Shown: positions 5,958 to 15,208, counted from the stretch's first letter. The stretch is 20,693 bases of DNA from a virus (IMGVR_UViG_3300020162_001799:1-20693); one strand, 5' to 3'. The notes: generated by a model not told the origin, from the letters alone. Made by a program: numbers and translations.

Positions 5958-6389
5958 ATGGCAAAACAACAATCTACAGATTTTGTAATGTTTGGTGAAA
6001 AGAAGTTATCTGACTTATTCGGTGAGATATATTCTAACCAACATTCAAAAAAACAGAAAATAAGTGATTTGATTGAGGAATTCAAAAAACAAATCAGACA
6101 TGCAGGGGATATAGCATCTATTGGTCCGGTTATTAAGGATTTAGTTAAGTTCTCAGTAGAGAATGATGATATCCTAATTAGATTAGCAACAATTGGACAA
6201 AGATTCGTTGCTATGGAATATAAGGGAACTAATGATGGAGGATTATTATCCGACAAAGAAAAGGAAGAGTTACTGGGTGAATTGGAGAAGATTTCAAAAG
6301 ATGTTCAAGCTAAAACTATGGATAAAGTAGATGATATTGAATATGAATTGGAGGAAATCCAAAGGAAACTAGAGCAAACTAAAAAATAA
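5958..6389 (+). CDS. Helical structural-module protein, 143 aa
   Basis: This is the first gene of the baseplate block, 16 nt after the SGNH gene and overlapping the spike gene by 1 nt (TAATG). The protein is all-helical in appearance: charged helices up to about residue 85, a loop G-T-N-D-G-G-L-L-S-D (about 91-100), then a strongly charged C-terminal coiled coil (about 100-143, E/K-rich with heptad-like I/L spacing). There is no TM segment or catalytic motif. Position directly before gp5 suggests a baseplate-assembly or chaperone role, but I cannot assign it to a T4 gene. The leader contains TATTTATTAG close to the ATG and no Shine-Dalgarno sequence. Confidence 0.7.
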   Translation: MAKQQSTDFVMFGEKKLSDLFGEIYSNQHSKKQKISDLIEEFKKQIRHAGDIASIGPVIKDLVKFSVENDDILIRLATIGQRFVAMEYKGTNDGGLLSDKEKEELLGELEKISKDVQAKTMDKVDDIEYELEEIQRKLEQTKK

Positions 6390-7588
6390 TGGCAAACGGA
6401 GAACATTTAAATAATGTCGGTTCGTATAATGTTACTACCCCTAGTAATAAACCAAAGGGTAATAATGAAGCATATACCGCTCAAGTTACCGAAGTATTTT
6501 TAAAATTTGAAAAAGATGATGATGGTAAGCAAATACTTCCTGGAACAATAAGAGTTGAGGGAGCTGGTACAGGTAGAAGTATAGAAACACTTATCCGACC
6601 AATGGATGACCACTTTCATGGGATACCTGTGATAAATGAATTAGTAGAAATTGTTACTAGTTCAGGTATTAAATACTACAGACGATTCAATGTTAATAGT
6701 AATATATTTTCCACTACAGATGATGAAACTGAAGCAGGTAAAAACAAAAACGCTGAGCCAGTTAAACCTAGTTCTGATTTAAAAGATTTTAAAACAGATT
6801 TCCAACAAACTAATTCCGGTAAAGATACTAAGAAGAAATTAGGGGAATATTTTAAAATAGGTAAGAGTAGAAGACTTAAGTTATATGAGGGAGACCATAT
6901 ACTTCAGAGTAGATTTGGACAATCACTTAGATTTAGTGGGTTTAATAATGATAAGAAAAGTATAAGCCCTACACTTATAATCCGAAATGGAGAATCACCA
7001 TCTAATGCATCTATTCCAATTGATAAAGAAATTGAGGAGGATATCAATACAGATGGTTCTACTATAGCTATGACAAGTGGAGATTATATATCTAAATTCA
7101 CACCATCATATATAACTAATAAGAAAGAAGCATTAGAATCATATCCTTCCGAATTAAAGGGGCATCAGATTATAATCACATCCGAAAGATTAATTTTTTC
7201 TACTAGAACTGCTGAAACTATATTTTTTTCCAAAGGTAATTATGCTATAATAACCGATGGAGTTTATTCGGTGGATACTAATTTAGGGGTAACAATTGAA
7301 TCAAAAGGAGATATTGATATATCATCAGTTGGTAAAACAACTACATTTTACATAGGAGATGGTGGGAATATCAACTTAGGAGATAAAAATGTTCAACCTG
7401 CTGTATTAGGTACTACATTAGAGAATATTTTAAATGAAATAATAACTGAAATTATAAATCTCCAAGCAGGAGGATTATTAACACCAGCTGGACCTACAAG
7501 TGGAATGAATCCTGCAAACTTAAGTGCTTTGCAATCAATCCAACGAAAACTTGTAACTATGAAATCAAAGCGAGTAAACTTAGGATAA
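6389..7588 (+). CDS. 5: gp5-like baseplate central spike/hub protein without lysozyme
   Basis: In this 399-aa protein an OB-fold is placed at about 28-112 (Y-T-A-Q-V-T-E-V-F-L-K, G-T-I-R-V-E-G, G-I-P-V-I-N-E-L-V-E-I-V). A segment at about 165-205 (L-x-E-G-D-H-I-L-Q-S-R-F-G-Q-S-L-R-F-S and S-P-T-L-I-I-R-N-G) is typical of gp5 hub proteins of marine T4-like phages. The C-terminal third has short beta repeats ending I-N-L-G-D-K-N-V-Q-P-A-V-L-G, as at the base of the trimeric spike, and a helical tail. In T4, gp5 forms the membrane-piercing spike and carries an internal lysozyme domain. No lysozyme-like stretch fits here between OB-fold and spike, so wall digestion must come from elsewhere, most obviously the peptidase domain of the next gene, which starts 1 nt later. 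Confidence 0.8.
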   Translation: MANGEHLNNVGSYNVTTPSNKPKGNNEAYTAQVTEVFLKFEKDDDGKQILPGTIRVEGAGTGRSIETLIRPMDDHFHGIPVINELVEIVTSSGIKYYRRFNVNSNIFSTTDDETEAGKNKNAEPVKPSSDLKDFKTDFQQTNSGKDTKKKLGEYFKIGKSRRLKLYEGDHILQSRFGQSLRFSGFNNDKKSISPTLIIRNGESPSNASIPIDKEIEEDINTDGSTIAMTSGDYISKFTPSYITNKKEALESYPSELKGHQIIITSERLIFSTRTAETIFFSKGNYAIITDGVYSVDTNLGVTIESKGDIDISSVGKTTTFYIGDGGNINLGDKNVQPAVLGTTLENILNEIITEIINLQAGGLLTPAGPTSGMNPANLSALQSIQRKLVTMKSKRVNLG

Positions 7589-7589
7589 T

Positions 7590-8939
7590 ATGAGTTGGCA
7601 AATATTCAAAAATGAAGTATTGTCTGCAATGGCTAGTGGTCCACCTGATAGTGCGACCGTTGCCAAAGTTATAGCGAATTCATATAATAAAGTTGTTACA
7701 TCACCTTCTTCAGGTGATTTATTGTTTAAGAACCCAGTTGAGAGGGGTAACGTAGAAGCCTTAGAGAAATGGTTAGAAGTAGTATTTCAGCAACAATCTG
7801 TTAGTCCGGTTCAATTACCAATTATAAATCTTTTTGTAACTGGGTTTATTCAATATTGGACGGGTGCAACATTAAAAAAAACAAATATACCATATGTACC
7901 TGCTCCTGGTTCAGTTAAGAACTTACAGGTAGTTAGTATAATATGTACTAATCCAGGTGCTCCGGTTTCAATTTCGTATAGTTTAAATGGTATAAGTCAA
8001 ATTGAACCATTTATTGATAAACTGATTGATGCAGCTAGACAACATTTATTAACCGTAAGTGGTGTGTGTAATACAATGTCTTTATATGGTGCACCTCCTA
8101 CTCAGACAACGGGTCCAGGTGTAGTACCTTGGAATGGATTTAGTGCTGAACCTCAACAAGTTACCCCTGAAGAAAAAGATGCGTATGTATTTGATACTCC
8201 GGTAGAAGTATTAGAAGCAGATGCGGATGACAGTGTGGTAGATGTTAGAGTAGAGGCAAAAGAATTCCACTCAGCAAGACCAAATACCAATGATAATGAT
8301 TCAAATGGATATAGAGAAAATATACCTGATTCACAAGGTAAACCATTCCAAAAAGAAGATATACTAGAATATTATGGACAAGATGTTGGGTTTGCTAGTC
8401 AAAAAACAAACTGGGCATGTTTGGTTACGAGTATATCTAACTTATTGAAGAGATTTAAGATAAAGGATTCAAAGGGACAGGATGTAGTTAATGAATCAAC
8501 TTTTATCAAATTTAATGGTGGATATCAATATTCAGACTCAAATAGTGCTTATGGAAAGTATATGAATGGTAATAACTTCGATTCTGGTACATTCTTTGCA
8601 GATGCTCCTACATTATTAAATGGTAAATTTACTAGAATTAGAAAGAACATAGATACCGCTACTAGTCAAAAAGATGTTTATGATGCATATAAACGAACTT
8701 TATCCGCTATTAAGCAGCCTATGATTATTAGAGTAGCTGGGGCAAGTAGAAGAGGTAGAGGCCATTTTGTGGTAATGGTGGGTATAACTAAACAGGGGGA
8801 GATTATTGTGAGGGATTGTTCTAATTCTAAAGTAGCCAAAGCAGACAGAACTTATACGGTGGGTAGAATGTTAGCTAGTAAGGAGCAAGAGTCTGGGAAT
8901 AACTGCGATGTGATGTATTTTACCCCTAACAAAAAATAA
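7590..8939 (+). CDS. Baseplate/hub-associated protein fused to a papain/C39-like cysteine peptidase
   Basis: In this 449-aa protein residues 1-185 match the plan of a small structural protein common beside gp5 in marine T4-like phages: N-terminal MSWQxFK, a Y-W-T-G-A-T-L motif near 88-95, and a Pro/Gly-rich end with W-N-G-F. A linker rich in D, E, P and V spans about 186-255. Residues 262-449 form a cysteine peptidase: Q271 in the oxyanion position, C277 in N-W-A-C, H392 in G-H-F-V-V-M-V-G and D409 in I-V-R-D-C-S-N-S, in papain/C39-like order. The family cleaves peptide bonds and phage members usually act on peptidoglycan cross-links. Next to a gp5-like spike lacking lysozyme, it is the likely tail-borne wall-degrading enzyme. 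Processing of virion proteins is an alternative. Confidence 0.7.
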   Translation: MSWQIFKNEVLSAMASGPPDSATVAKVIANSYNKVVTSPSSGDLLFKNPVERGNVEALEKWLEVVFQQQSVSPVQLPIINLFVTGFIQYWTGATLKKTNIPYVPAPGSVKNLQVVSIICTNPGAPVSISYSLNGISQIEPFIDKLIDAARQHLLTVSGVCNTMSLYGAPPTQTTGPGVVPWNGFSAEPQQVTPEEKDAYVFDTPVEVLEADADDSVVDVRVEAKEFHSARPNTNDNDSNGYRENIPDSQGKPFQKEDILEYYGQDVGFASQKTNWACLVTSISNLLKRFKIKDSKGQDVVNESTFIKFNGGYQYSDSNSAYGKYMNGNNFDSGTFFADAPTLLNGKFTRIRKNIDTATSQKDVYDAYKRTLSAIKQPMIIRVAGASRRGRGHFVVMVGITKQGEIIVRDCSNSKVAKADRTYTVGRMLASKEQESGNNCDVMYFTPNKK

Positions 8940-8946
8940 AACTAAA

Positions 8947-8960
8947 TATTTATATTAATA
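8947..8960 (+). promoter_or_regulatory. TATTTATA motif before the 8975 gene
   Basis: TATTTATA at 8947-8954 sits in the 35-nt gap before the next start and is followed by the leader AACAAACAATGT, very like the leader at 192-221. It is a candidate late-promoter element of this phage, recognised only by recurrence, and AT-only sequence makes chance matches likely. Confidence 0.3.
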
Positions 8961-8974
8961 ATAACAAACAATGT

Positions 8975-9472
8975 ATGGACACGAACAAACTATTTAAAGC
9001 AATTCAAATAATCGTTCAGGAGGAAGTAAAAAAAGAAATTTCTCTTATTAAAGAAGAAATAAGAAAAGAGGTGTTAGCGGAGGTTAAAAAATCACAACCG
9101 ATTAAACAACAATCTTCTCTTAAATCATTAGTAGAGGAAAGTGCTGACCCTTTCGATTTAGCTAACAAAATCTTAAGTAGAGATAGAGCATCTCAACCAG
9201 AGGAGAAGATTTACACAAAAAACACAATGTTAAACCAGGTTCTTAATGAAACTGCAATGGCAGGAGTTAGACCTAATTACTCTACGGATGATGGTGGGTG
9301 GGGAACTATTACACCTGAAATGATTGGATACGGTGACCCTCAAATGGGATATCAATCAACTAATCAGTATGCAGCTTCTTCTGCTCCAATCAGTACCGGA
9401 AACGATATATTGGATAAAGCGATAGCGAGAAGTGCTAAGGTTTTGGCAGCGAGTAAGGATAAAAACAGATAA
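8975..9472 (+). CDS. Coiled-coil tail/baseplate accessory protein, 165 aa
   Basis: The ATG at 8975 is chosen because the earlier ATG at 8971 is out of frame and stops after eight codons. Residues 5-40 form a strongly charged helix (V-Q-E-E-V-K-K-E-I repeats), probably coiled coil. After a linker comes a motif-like region at about 97-135 rich in G, W and Y (G-G-W-G-T-I-T-P-E-M-I-G-Y-G). The C-terminus is a short Ala/Lys helix. No enzymatic motif is visible. Placed between the hub peptidase and gp25, it is probably a virion protein or assembly factor. I do not recognise the family with certainty. Confidence 0.65.
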   Translation: MDTNKLFKAIQIIVQEEVKKEISLIKEEIRKEVLAEVKKSQPIKQQSSLKSLVEESADPFDLANKILSRDRASQPEEKIYTKNTMLNQVLNETAMAGVRPNYSTDDGGWGTITPEMIGYGDPQMGYQSTNQYAASSAPISTGNDILDKAIARSAKVLAASKDKNR

Positions 9473-9478
9473 TAGATA

Positions 9479-9907
9479 ATGGCTATAGAGATAGATAAGA
9501 AAAATAGGTTAGACCTTGCTGATAAAGATAGGGTGGCAATTGGTATAACTCTACCTATACAGAGAGGTGCAACAGGATTTTTCAATCAATCTTTTCAAAC
9601 TAAAGACCAGGTTAAATCAAATATAAAAAATCTAATTCTAACTAAAAAAGGAGAGAGATTGATGCAACCTGATTTTGGTACAAATTTATATGAAGTTTTA
9701 TTCAACCCAAACACAGATGAGTTGGAACAAAGAATACAGAGTAGTATTGAAGATGCAATTGCATTTTGGATGCCGTATATTAATGTAGTTGAAATATTTG
9801 TAGACCAGAACAATACAAACATAGATAGTAATATCTTTGCGGTTTCGATGAAATATCAAATAGCAGGGCAACAAACCCTAGAAACAGTAACATTTAATGT
9901 TGGATAA
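9479..9907 (+). CDS. 25: gp25-like baseplate wedge subunit
   Basis: The 142-aa protein has the compact size of the GPW/gp25 family. The diagnostic central region is present: K-x-x-I-x-N-L-I-L-T-K-K-G-E-R-L-M-Q-P-D-F-G-T-N-L (about 47-70) followed by L-F-N-P-N-T-D-E-L. Then comes the helix that packs on gp6 (about 79-95) and terminal strands ending in V-T-F-N-V-G. gp25 is the conserved core of contractile-tail wedges. It forms a three-helix bundle with gp6 and gp7 and nucleates the sheath. It lies 6 nt after the previous gene and 2 nt before gp6, the same 25-6 order as T4. Confidence 0.92.
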   Translation: MAIEIDKKNRLDLADKDRVAIGITLPIQRGATGFFNQSFQTKDQVKSNIKNLILTKKGERLMQPDFGTNLYEVLFNPNTDELEQRIQSSIEDAIAFWMPYINVVEIFVDQNNTNIDSNIFAVSMKYQIAGQQTLETVTFNVG

Positions 9908-9909
9908 GC

Positions 9910-11949
9910 ATGGCATTTAAAATAACAAATAAAAAGATAGGAAGAAATAGTAGGGATATTTCATATCTTTCTAAAGATTTCTCTTCATTTAGAGATAATC
10001 TAATAGAGTATGCAAAAACCTATTTCCCTAACACATATAACGATTTTAATGAGACTTCACCTGGTATGATGTTCATTGAGATGGCTTCGTATATCGGAGA
10101 TGTATTAAGTTATTATACCGATTCCTCATTAAGGGAAGGTTTAATTCAATATGCAGCGGAAGAGAAGAATGTGTTTGCTTTAGCTAATTTATTAGGATAT
10201 AAACCAAAATCAACTTCACCGGCGGTAACAACACTATCCGTATATCAATTATGTAAAGCAGACTCAGCAGGAGAATTAGATACTCGTTATTTACTTCGTA
10301 TAAATCAAGGATTAAGTATAGCATCTACATCTAATAATGATATAACATTTAGAACTATAGAACCTTTAGATTTTAATGATGGTAATGATAGAGATATAAG
10401 TGTATATAGTATAGATGAAACTACTAAATTACCTGATTATTTTTTGGTTAAGAAAAAAATACAAGCGATATCCGCAACATTAGTTAGTACAACTAGAACC
10501 ATAGCTGCAACCGAATCATTTCAATCTATAAAATTAGATGATAATAATATAGTTTCAATAGAATCAGTTGTTGATGATAATAATAATAAATGGTACGAAG
10601 TTCCTTATTTGGCACAGGAAACAATTTATATTGATTATCCAAATGTAGAGGAAAACGACCCAGATTTATATCAATTCAAAGACACCGTTCCATATCTTTT
10701 AAAATTATTAAAGACAAGCAGAAGATTTGTAACTAAGGTTAATGAAGATTTTACTACATCAATTCATTTCGGTGGGGGAGATAGTTCCTTATCAGATGAG
10801 TTACTTATCCCTAATGTTAAAAATGTTGGATTAGGATTAAACAATTCTATAGATAGAATGGCGGAATCATACGACCCAACTAATTTCCTTAAAACAAAAA
10901 CATACGGACAATCTCCTTCAGCAGGAACGATATTAAATATAGATTACTTAGTGGGAGGAGGAGTTTCTTCAAACGTACCACAGGGTGATTTAACTGTTAT
11001 ACAATCTATCGCATTTGATGATGATTTGGTGAATGCTTTAGAATTAGATGAAACTGTTTATAATTACGTTAAGCGTTCAATAGCTGTAGAAAATGAAATA
11101 CCTGCAAAAGGTGGTAGAGGATTAGAAAACATAGATGAAATAAGAGAAGCTGCATTAGCTACCTTTGCATCTCAAAATAGAGCAGTAACCGCAAAAGATT
11201 ATCAGGTAAGAGCTTTATCAATGCCATCTAAACTTGGTTCAATTGCTAAGGTATATGCGATAGGTGATAATTCATTAAACGCTAATTCACCTGAAAGCAT
11301 TTTAAACTCAACAGATAATGTAACTGAGTTCGCCGAAATAGCTAAATCAATTGTACAAACTGCTATATCAAAAGGTAATAAAGTTCCAACTACAGATGAG
11401 GTTAAAAAAGAGGTAAGAAAATTTGTACAAAAGAATACTCAAAATGCGGAATTAATAAATCCTTTTGCAATTAACTTATATACACTAGGATATAACGCAG
11501 AGGGTAACCTTACGATTCTTAACAAAGCTGTTAAACAAAATTTAAAAACATATATTAACGAATATAGAATGTTAACGGATGGTATTAATATAATAGATGG
11601 ATTTATTATAAACATCGGTGTTAATTTCGACATAACAGTATATAAAAATTTCAACAATAGAGAGGTGTTATTAAGTTGTATTCAAGAAGTTAAGGATTTC
11701 TTTGATGTAACTAATTGGCAATTTAACCAAACTATAAATCTATCTGATATAGAATTGATTATAGCTATGGTTGAGGGAGTAGCATCTGTTCAAAAAGTTG
11801 AAATTGTGAATAAGTGTGGCGGTATATATGCGAGAAATAGTTATGATATAAAATCTGCAACAAAGAATAAGATTATCTATCCATCATTAGACCCATCTAT
11901 CTTTGAAGTTAAGTTTCCTGATAAAGACATTAAAGGAAGAGCAATATAA
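9910..11949 (+). CDS. 6: gp6 baseplate wedge protein (baseplate J family)
   Basis: The 679-aa protein is close to the T4 gp6 length (660). The N-terminus Y-L-S-K-D-F-S-S-F-R-D-N-L (19-31) and F-N-E-T-S-P-G-M-M-F-I-E-M (46-58) followed by Y-I-G-D-V-L-S-Y-Y are hallmark gp6 motifs. Baseplate-J signatures continue at about 400-440 (G-G-R-G-L-E-N-I-D-E-I-R-E-A-A and N-R-A-V-T-A-K-D-Y). In T4, gp6 forms dimers in each wedge and the inner ring that holds the hub and triggers sheath contraction. It overlaps the next gene by 1 nt (TAATG), so translation is probably coupled. Confidence 0.95.
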   Translation: MAFKITNKKIGRNSRDISYLSKDFSSFRDNLIEYAKTYFPNTYNDFNETSPGMMFIEMASYIGDVLSYYTDSSLREGLIQYAAEEKNVFALANLLGYKPKSTSPAVTTLSVYQLCKADSAGELDTRYLLRINQGLSIASTSNNDITFRTIEPLDFNDGNDRDISVYSIDETTKLPDYFLVKKKIQAISATLVSTTRTIAATESFQSIKLDDNNIVSIESVVDDNNNKWYEVPYLAQETIYIDYPNVEENDPDLYQFKDTVPYLLKLLKTSRRFVTKVNEDFTTSIHFGGGDSSLSDELLIPNVKNVGLGLNNSIDRMAESYDPTNFLKTKTYGQSPSAGTILNIDYLVGGGVSSNVPQGDLTVIQSIAFDDDLVNALELDETVYNYVKRSIAVENEIPAKGGRGLENIDEIREAALATFASQNRAVTAKDYQVRALSMPSKLGSIAKVYAIGDNSLNANSPESILNSTDNVTEFAEIAKSIVQTAISKGNKVPTTDEVKKEVRKFVQKNTQNAELINPFAINLYTLGYNAEGNLTILNKAVKQNLKTYINEYRMLTDGINIIDGFIINIGVNFDITVYKNFNNREVLLSCIQEVKDFFDVTNWQFNQTINLSDIELIIAMVEGVASVQKVEIVNKCGGIYARNSYDIKSATKNKIIYPSLDPSIFEVKFPDKDIKGRAI

Positions 11950-12914
11950 TGATACATTTTTTAACAGCATCAAAAGATGCATCGGTTTACTCTCTTTACC
12001 CAAATAAGAATACTGGGTTAGATGAAGTATTAACAATATCTAAACATTATTCTAGATATGCGGAAAGAGATAATGCTAGAACATTCATAAAATTTGATGT
12101 AGATAGCATACCATCTTATGTAACCGAATCATCCACCATATTACATCTTACTCTTACTCATCCAGAAGAATTATTGGATGGATTTACTTTATATGGGTAT
12201 CCCGTAACTGAAAGTTGGGATATGGGTAGAGGAACTTGGCCTGAAGATATAAACACAGATGGTATAACTTGGAATAATCAAAATGGAGTAAATTTTACAA
12301 TATCCTCATCACAGCAATTTACATATCAAGGTGGTGATTTAAATATGGATATTAAACCAATATATGATTATTGGACAAGTTCGGTTAACTATGGAATTAG
12401 ATTATCACATACATCATCTGCTGAAAGTTCTTCATTGGATTATGGTGTTCTTAAATTTTATTCAAAGGAAACGAATACTATATTCCAACCAATACTAAAA
12501 ATAAGCTGGGATGATTCTCAATTTGTAACAGGCTCGCTTACTGCTTTAACTGATTCTCAGATTATAGTAAGAAGTAAAGAATTAAGAAATTCATACAAAG
12601 AGGGTAATGTAGTTAATATAAAAATAATAGGTAGAAAATTATATCCTACTAAAACATTTACTAATTCATTTGCTTATGCAGATGTAAACTATATACCCGA
12701 AACTTCATATTATGCAGTTAGAGATGAGATAACAAAATTTAATCTAATTGATTTCTCAGAATACACTAAAATAAGTTGTAATTCTGAAGGTAACTATATT
12801 AAATTAGATACTTCTAATTTCCCAACTGATAGAGTGTATAAGTTATTATTTAAAGTAGTTAGAGATGGCGTTAGTGAATTTATTGAAGATGATTTAACAT
12901 TTATAATTAACTAA
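11949..12914 (+). CDS. DNRLRE-like beta-sandwich protein, candidate glycan-binding baseplate protein
   Basis: Residues 1-185 of the 321-aa protein resemble a DNRLRE/CBM-type beta-sandwich: T-A-S-K-D-A-S-V-Y-S and P-N-K-N-T-G at the start, R-T-F-I-K-F-D-V-D-S-I-P (44-55), V-T-E-S-W-D-M-G-R-G-T-W-P, D-G-I-T-W-N-N-Q, and a late Y-G-I-R-L. Known members occur in secreted and surface proteins, often near carbohydrate-binding modules. The C-terminal part (about 195-321) is another beta-rich unit. Its place just after gp6, overlapping both neighbours by 1 nt, suggests a baseplate-periphery protein that contacts the host surface. The domain call is by eye; an immunoglobulin-like or fibre-attachment protein is the alternative. 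Confidence 0.6.
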   Translation: MIHFLTASKDASVYSLYPNKNTGLDEVLTISKHYSRYAERDNARTFIKFDVDSIPSYVTESSTILHLTLTHPEELLDGFTLYGYPVTESWDMGRGTWPEDINTDGITWNNQNGVNFTISSSQQFTYQGGDLNMDIKPIYDYWTSSVNYGIRLSHTSSAESSSLDYGVLKFYSKETNTIFQPILKISWDDSQFVTGSLTALTDSQIIVRSKELRNSYKEGNVVNIKIIGRKLYPTKTFTNSFAYADVNYIPETSYYAVRDEITKFNLIDFSEYTKISCNSEGNYIKLDTSNFPTDRVYKLLFKVVRDGVSEFIEDDLTFIIN

Positions 12915-13921
12915 TGGAATTCGAATTAATTAAAAAGGATTTACAAAATAGTGGTTCATTGGCAGCCAGAGATAGACGAGGTGTATCTCATACAGCTGCT
13001 ATGGATAATGATAAGGAAGGATTTATATATGCACCTACTAAAAAAAGAATATATAATACCGATGAATTAAAGAAAGCTCTTAATATAGATATTACTGAAT
13101 TGATTCCTGAATCTTCGGCGACGGATTTAGATTTAGTTCCTAGACCATTATATAATGAAGCTACTCAATCGTTAAATGAAGCTTTGCAGATAATAGATGA
13201 CCAATCTGTGACTATATCAAATTTAGAATCGGATGTATCAGTTTTACTTGCAACATCAGCTGCATTAGATGTTAGATTAGATGGAGAAAGATTATTGAGA
13301 GTTACCGCTGAAGCAAATGGTGAGCAATTAAGAAAACAATTTTCATTAGTTAATGATTCACTTCAAACATCATTAGAGCGTTCTGTATTAGAAGGAATTG
13401 AAAGAGTATCATTAAAAGCAAGAACAGAGGGACAGGGTTCTACTATTTACTCGCTTCAAAAACAAGTGGATAGTTTAACACAACAATTAAATGGAAAGAC
13501 TGCACAAATCGCTGCGGGTGCAAAAGCGGGTGGTAATATAACTGCTAGAATAATTGAAAAAACTGATGCGAATGGAACTGATATTGGGTTTGATGTTAAA
13601 ACGGGTGCATCAACTGGTAAGTGGATTAATGGTCCAACTTTAGAATTATTCAATGCAGGATTGGAGGCAGAGAAGGTTGATATAGCAGTTAAAAATACTG
13701 AACCCTGGTTAACACCGGTATCTATAACACTTGCACCACAGGAAAAAAAGACTATCACATTAAGTGGTAATTTTACGGTTATTAACGGATTAGACCCTAG
13801 ACCTAGAACATTCTTATTCTTCGGAGGAGGCTCTGCTACTAATTACAAAGGAAGTTTAAGTGTTAAATCACCATCGGGTGAAATATCGTTTACCGCAAAT
13901 ATGTATAAACATAGAAGTTAA
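12914..13921 (+). CDS. Coiled-coil fibre-like baseplate protein
   Basis: The 335-aa protein has three parts. Residues 1-80 are polar and include R-R-G-V-S-H-T-A-A and Y-N-T-D-E-L-K-K-A-L. About 85-205 is a long coiled coil with Q-S-V-T-I-S-N-L-E-S-D-V-S-V-L-L and S-L-Q-K-Q-V-D-S-L-T-Q-Q-L heptads. About 210-335 is a beta-rich C-terminal domain (G-K-W-I-N-G-P-T-L-E-L-F-N, W-L-T-P-V-S-I-T-L-A-P, F-L-F-F-G-G-G). This stalk-plus-head arrangement is typical of trimeric short fibres and baseplate pins. Homology to a specific T4 protein is not evident. It starts inside the previous stop, so it is probably made in fixed ratio with it. Confidence 0.65.
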   Translation: MEFELIKKDLQNSGSLAARDRRGVSHTAAMDNDKEGFIYAPTKKRIYNTDELKKALNIDITELIPESSATDLDLVPRPLYNEATQSLNEALQIIDDQSVTISNLESDVSVLLATSAALDVRLDGERLLRVTAEANGEQLRKQFSLVNDSLQTSLERSVLEGIERVSLKARTEGQGSTIYSLQKQVDSLTQQLNGKTAQIAAGAKAGGNITARIIEKTDANGTDIGFDVKTGASTGKWINGPTLELFNAGLEAEKVDIAVKNTEPWLTPVSITLAPQEKKTITLSGNFTVINGLDPRPRTFLFFGGGSATNYKGSLSVKSPSGEISFTANMYKHRS

Positions 13922-13926
13922 AAAAT

Positions 13927-15192
13927 ATGAGTTTAGATAGATTTAAAAATATCGATGAGGTAATAAATAAAGGAACTTCCTTAACTGAGGAAATTTCGGA
14001 TATTGATTTAAAATTAATCGATAAGGGATTTATTCCTACACCTTTTGATATAGGTAATAATGATGTATTGGAATTTGTATTATATGACTCAGCTAACAAC
14101 GCTTTAGAGCAACTAAACTATGGTAATATAAGATATATCGATGCAATTCAAATGAACGATTATCTAATAAAAAGTGAAAATATCTTAGATAAAGAACAAG
14201 GTGGGGGATATTTGATTGATGTTAAGAAACTAATAAAGGATGCAGGATATAATGTAGGAATTTTCAGAGTTCAATTTAATTTTGTAAACAATAGAATTGG
14301 TAGTAATATAGATAGAGATAGAATGTGGATACATGAAATATCTCCATCTAGAACAGAATTGAGATTGATGCCTTTTAATAATTTCAATGAATCCGACCCA
14401 TTAGAATTAGATATAAAGAGAGATTTAAATCAATCTTATGATAGTTTTGTAGTCGGTAAATTTAGTGGAGACGAAGTTTATTATGAAATAGATGAGATTA
14501 TAAATAGATTGACTGTACCGGATTTAATCAATACTTTTAAAACAATAAAATCCAAATCGTACATAGATGCAATACAATCTGAGTTTGCAATAATTAATTA
14601 TGATTTATTCTTTGCAAATGTATTGGAATCTATGAAACAATCGGTTAGACATGCTTTATTACACAAAAATTCAATAATAGGAAGTGAAGCTTTTGGAAGA
14701 CCATTAGGAGATGAAATAGATTTTACTTATTATACAAAAAAAGATATTGTTAATTTACTTAATAATAAATTTACTGAAGCAATAGATTTCCATTTACCTA
14801 AAAGAACTTTATTAAACGAAGTACTAATAGATGAGAAAACACAGGAGAGTATAGACAAATTAGTAGATTTGATACAAAAATTAGATTCTAATGCAACAAA
14901 TCAAAATCTAAAGGTTAAGAAAAATTCTATTACACCACCTACGATAGGTGAAGTAAAAGATAGTTATGTTTATACAGAGAAGATTATAACTTTTCCTGAA
15001 CCCGAATTACCTCCAATTATAATAACTGTTCCAGAACCTAAACCTGAGCCTGTAATACCAACCCCTCCACCTGAAACCGGCGGCGGTGGCTACATTGGCG
15101 GTGGTGCAATCGGTAATCCTGAAGATGGTGGGCTAGGCAGACCTAATTTAGCAGATGGTGGGCAGGGTAGAGAACGAATAGAATATAGATAA
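13927..15192 (+). CDS. Tail-module protein with Pro/Glu-rich linker and poly-Gly C-terminus
   Basis: The 421-aa protein has a folded mixed alpha/beta region (about 1-300), including a segment with R-D-R-M-W-I-H-E-I-S-P-S-R-T-E-L-R (132-148), a probable coiled-coil stretch (about 305-325), and then an extended tail. The tail is P/E-rich from about 356 to 382 (repeated P-E-P and P-K-P), then Gly-rich (T-G-G-G-G-Y-I-G-G-G) and ends basic. No enzyme motif is visible. The Pro/Gly segment is GC-richer (GGCGGCGGTGGC) than the surrounding AT-rich DNA. The next gene ends in the same architecture. It is probably a virion surface or linker protein; the function is unknown. Confidence 0.7.
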   Translation: MSLDRFKNIDEVINKGTSLTEEISDIDLKLIDKGFIPTPFDIGNNDVLEFVLYDSANNALEQLNYGNIRYIDAIQMNDYLIKSENILDKEQGGGYLIDVKKLIKDAGYNVGIFRVQFNFVNNRIGSNIDRDRMWIHEISPSRTELRLMPFNNFNESDPLELDIKRDLNQSYDSFVVGKFSGDEVYYEIDEIINRLTVPDLINTFKTIKSKSYIDAIQSEFAIINYDLFFANVLESMKQSVRHALLHKNSIIGSEAFGRPLGDEIDFTYYTKKDIVNLLNNKFTEAIDFHLPKRTLLNEVLIDEKTQESIDKLVDLIQKLDSNATNQNLKVKKNSITPPTIGEVKDSYVYTEKIITFPEPELPPIIITVPEPKPEPVIPTPPPETGGGGYIGGGAIGNPEDGGLGRPNLADGGQGRERIEYR

Positions 15193-15208
15193 TATAAATT
15201 AAAGAACT

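Noticed and set aside
8971-8997. Alternative start ATG at 8971
   Set aside because: That frame stops after eight codons; the ATG at 8975 opens 165 codons.
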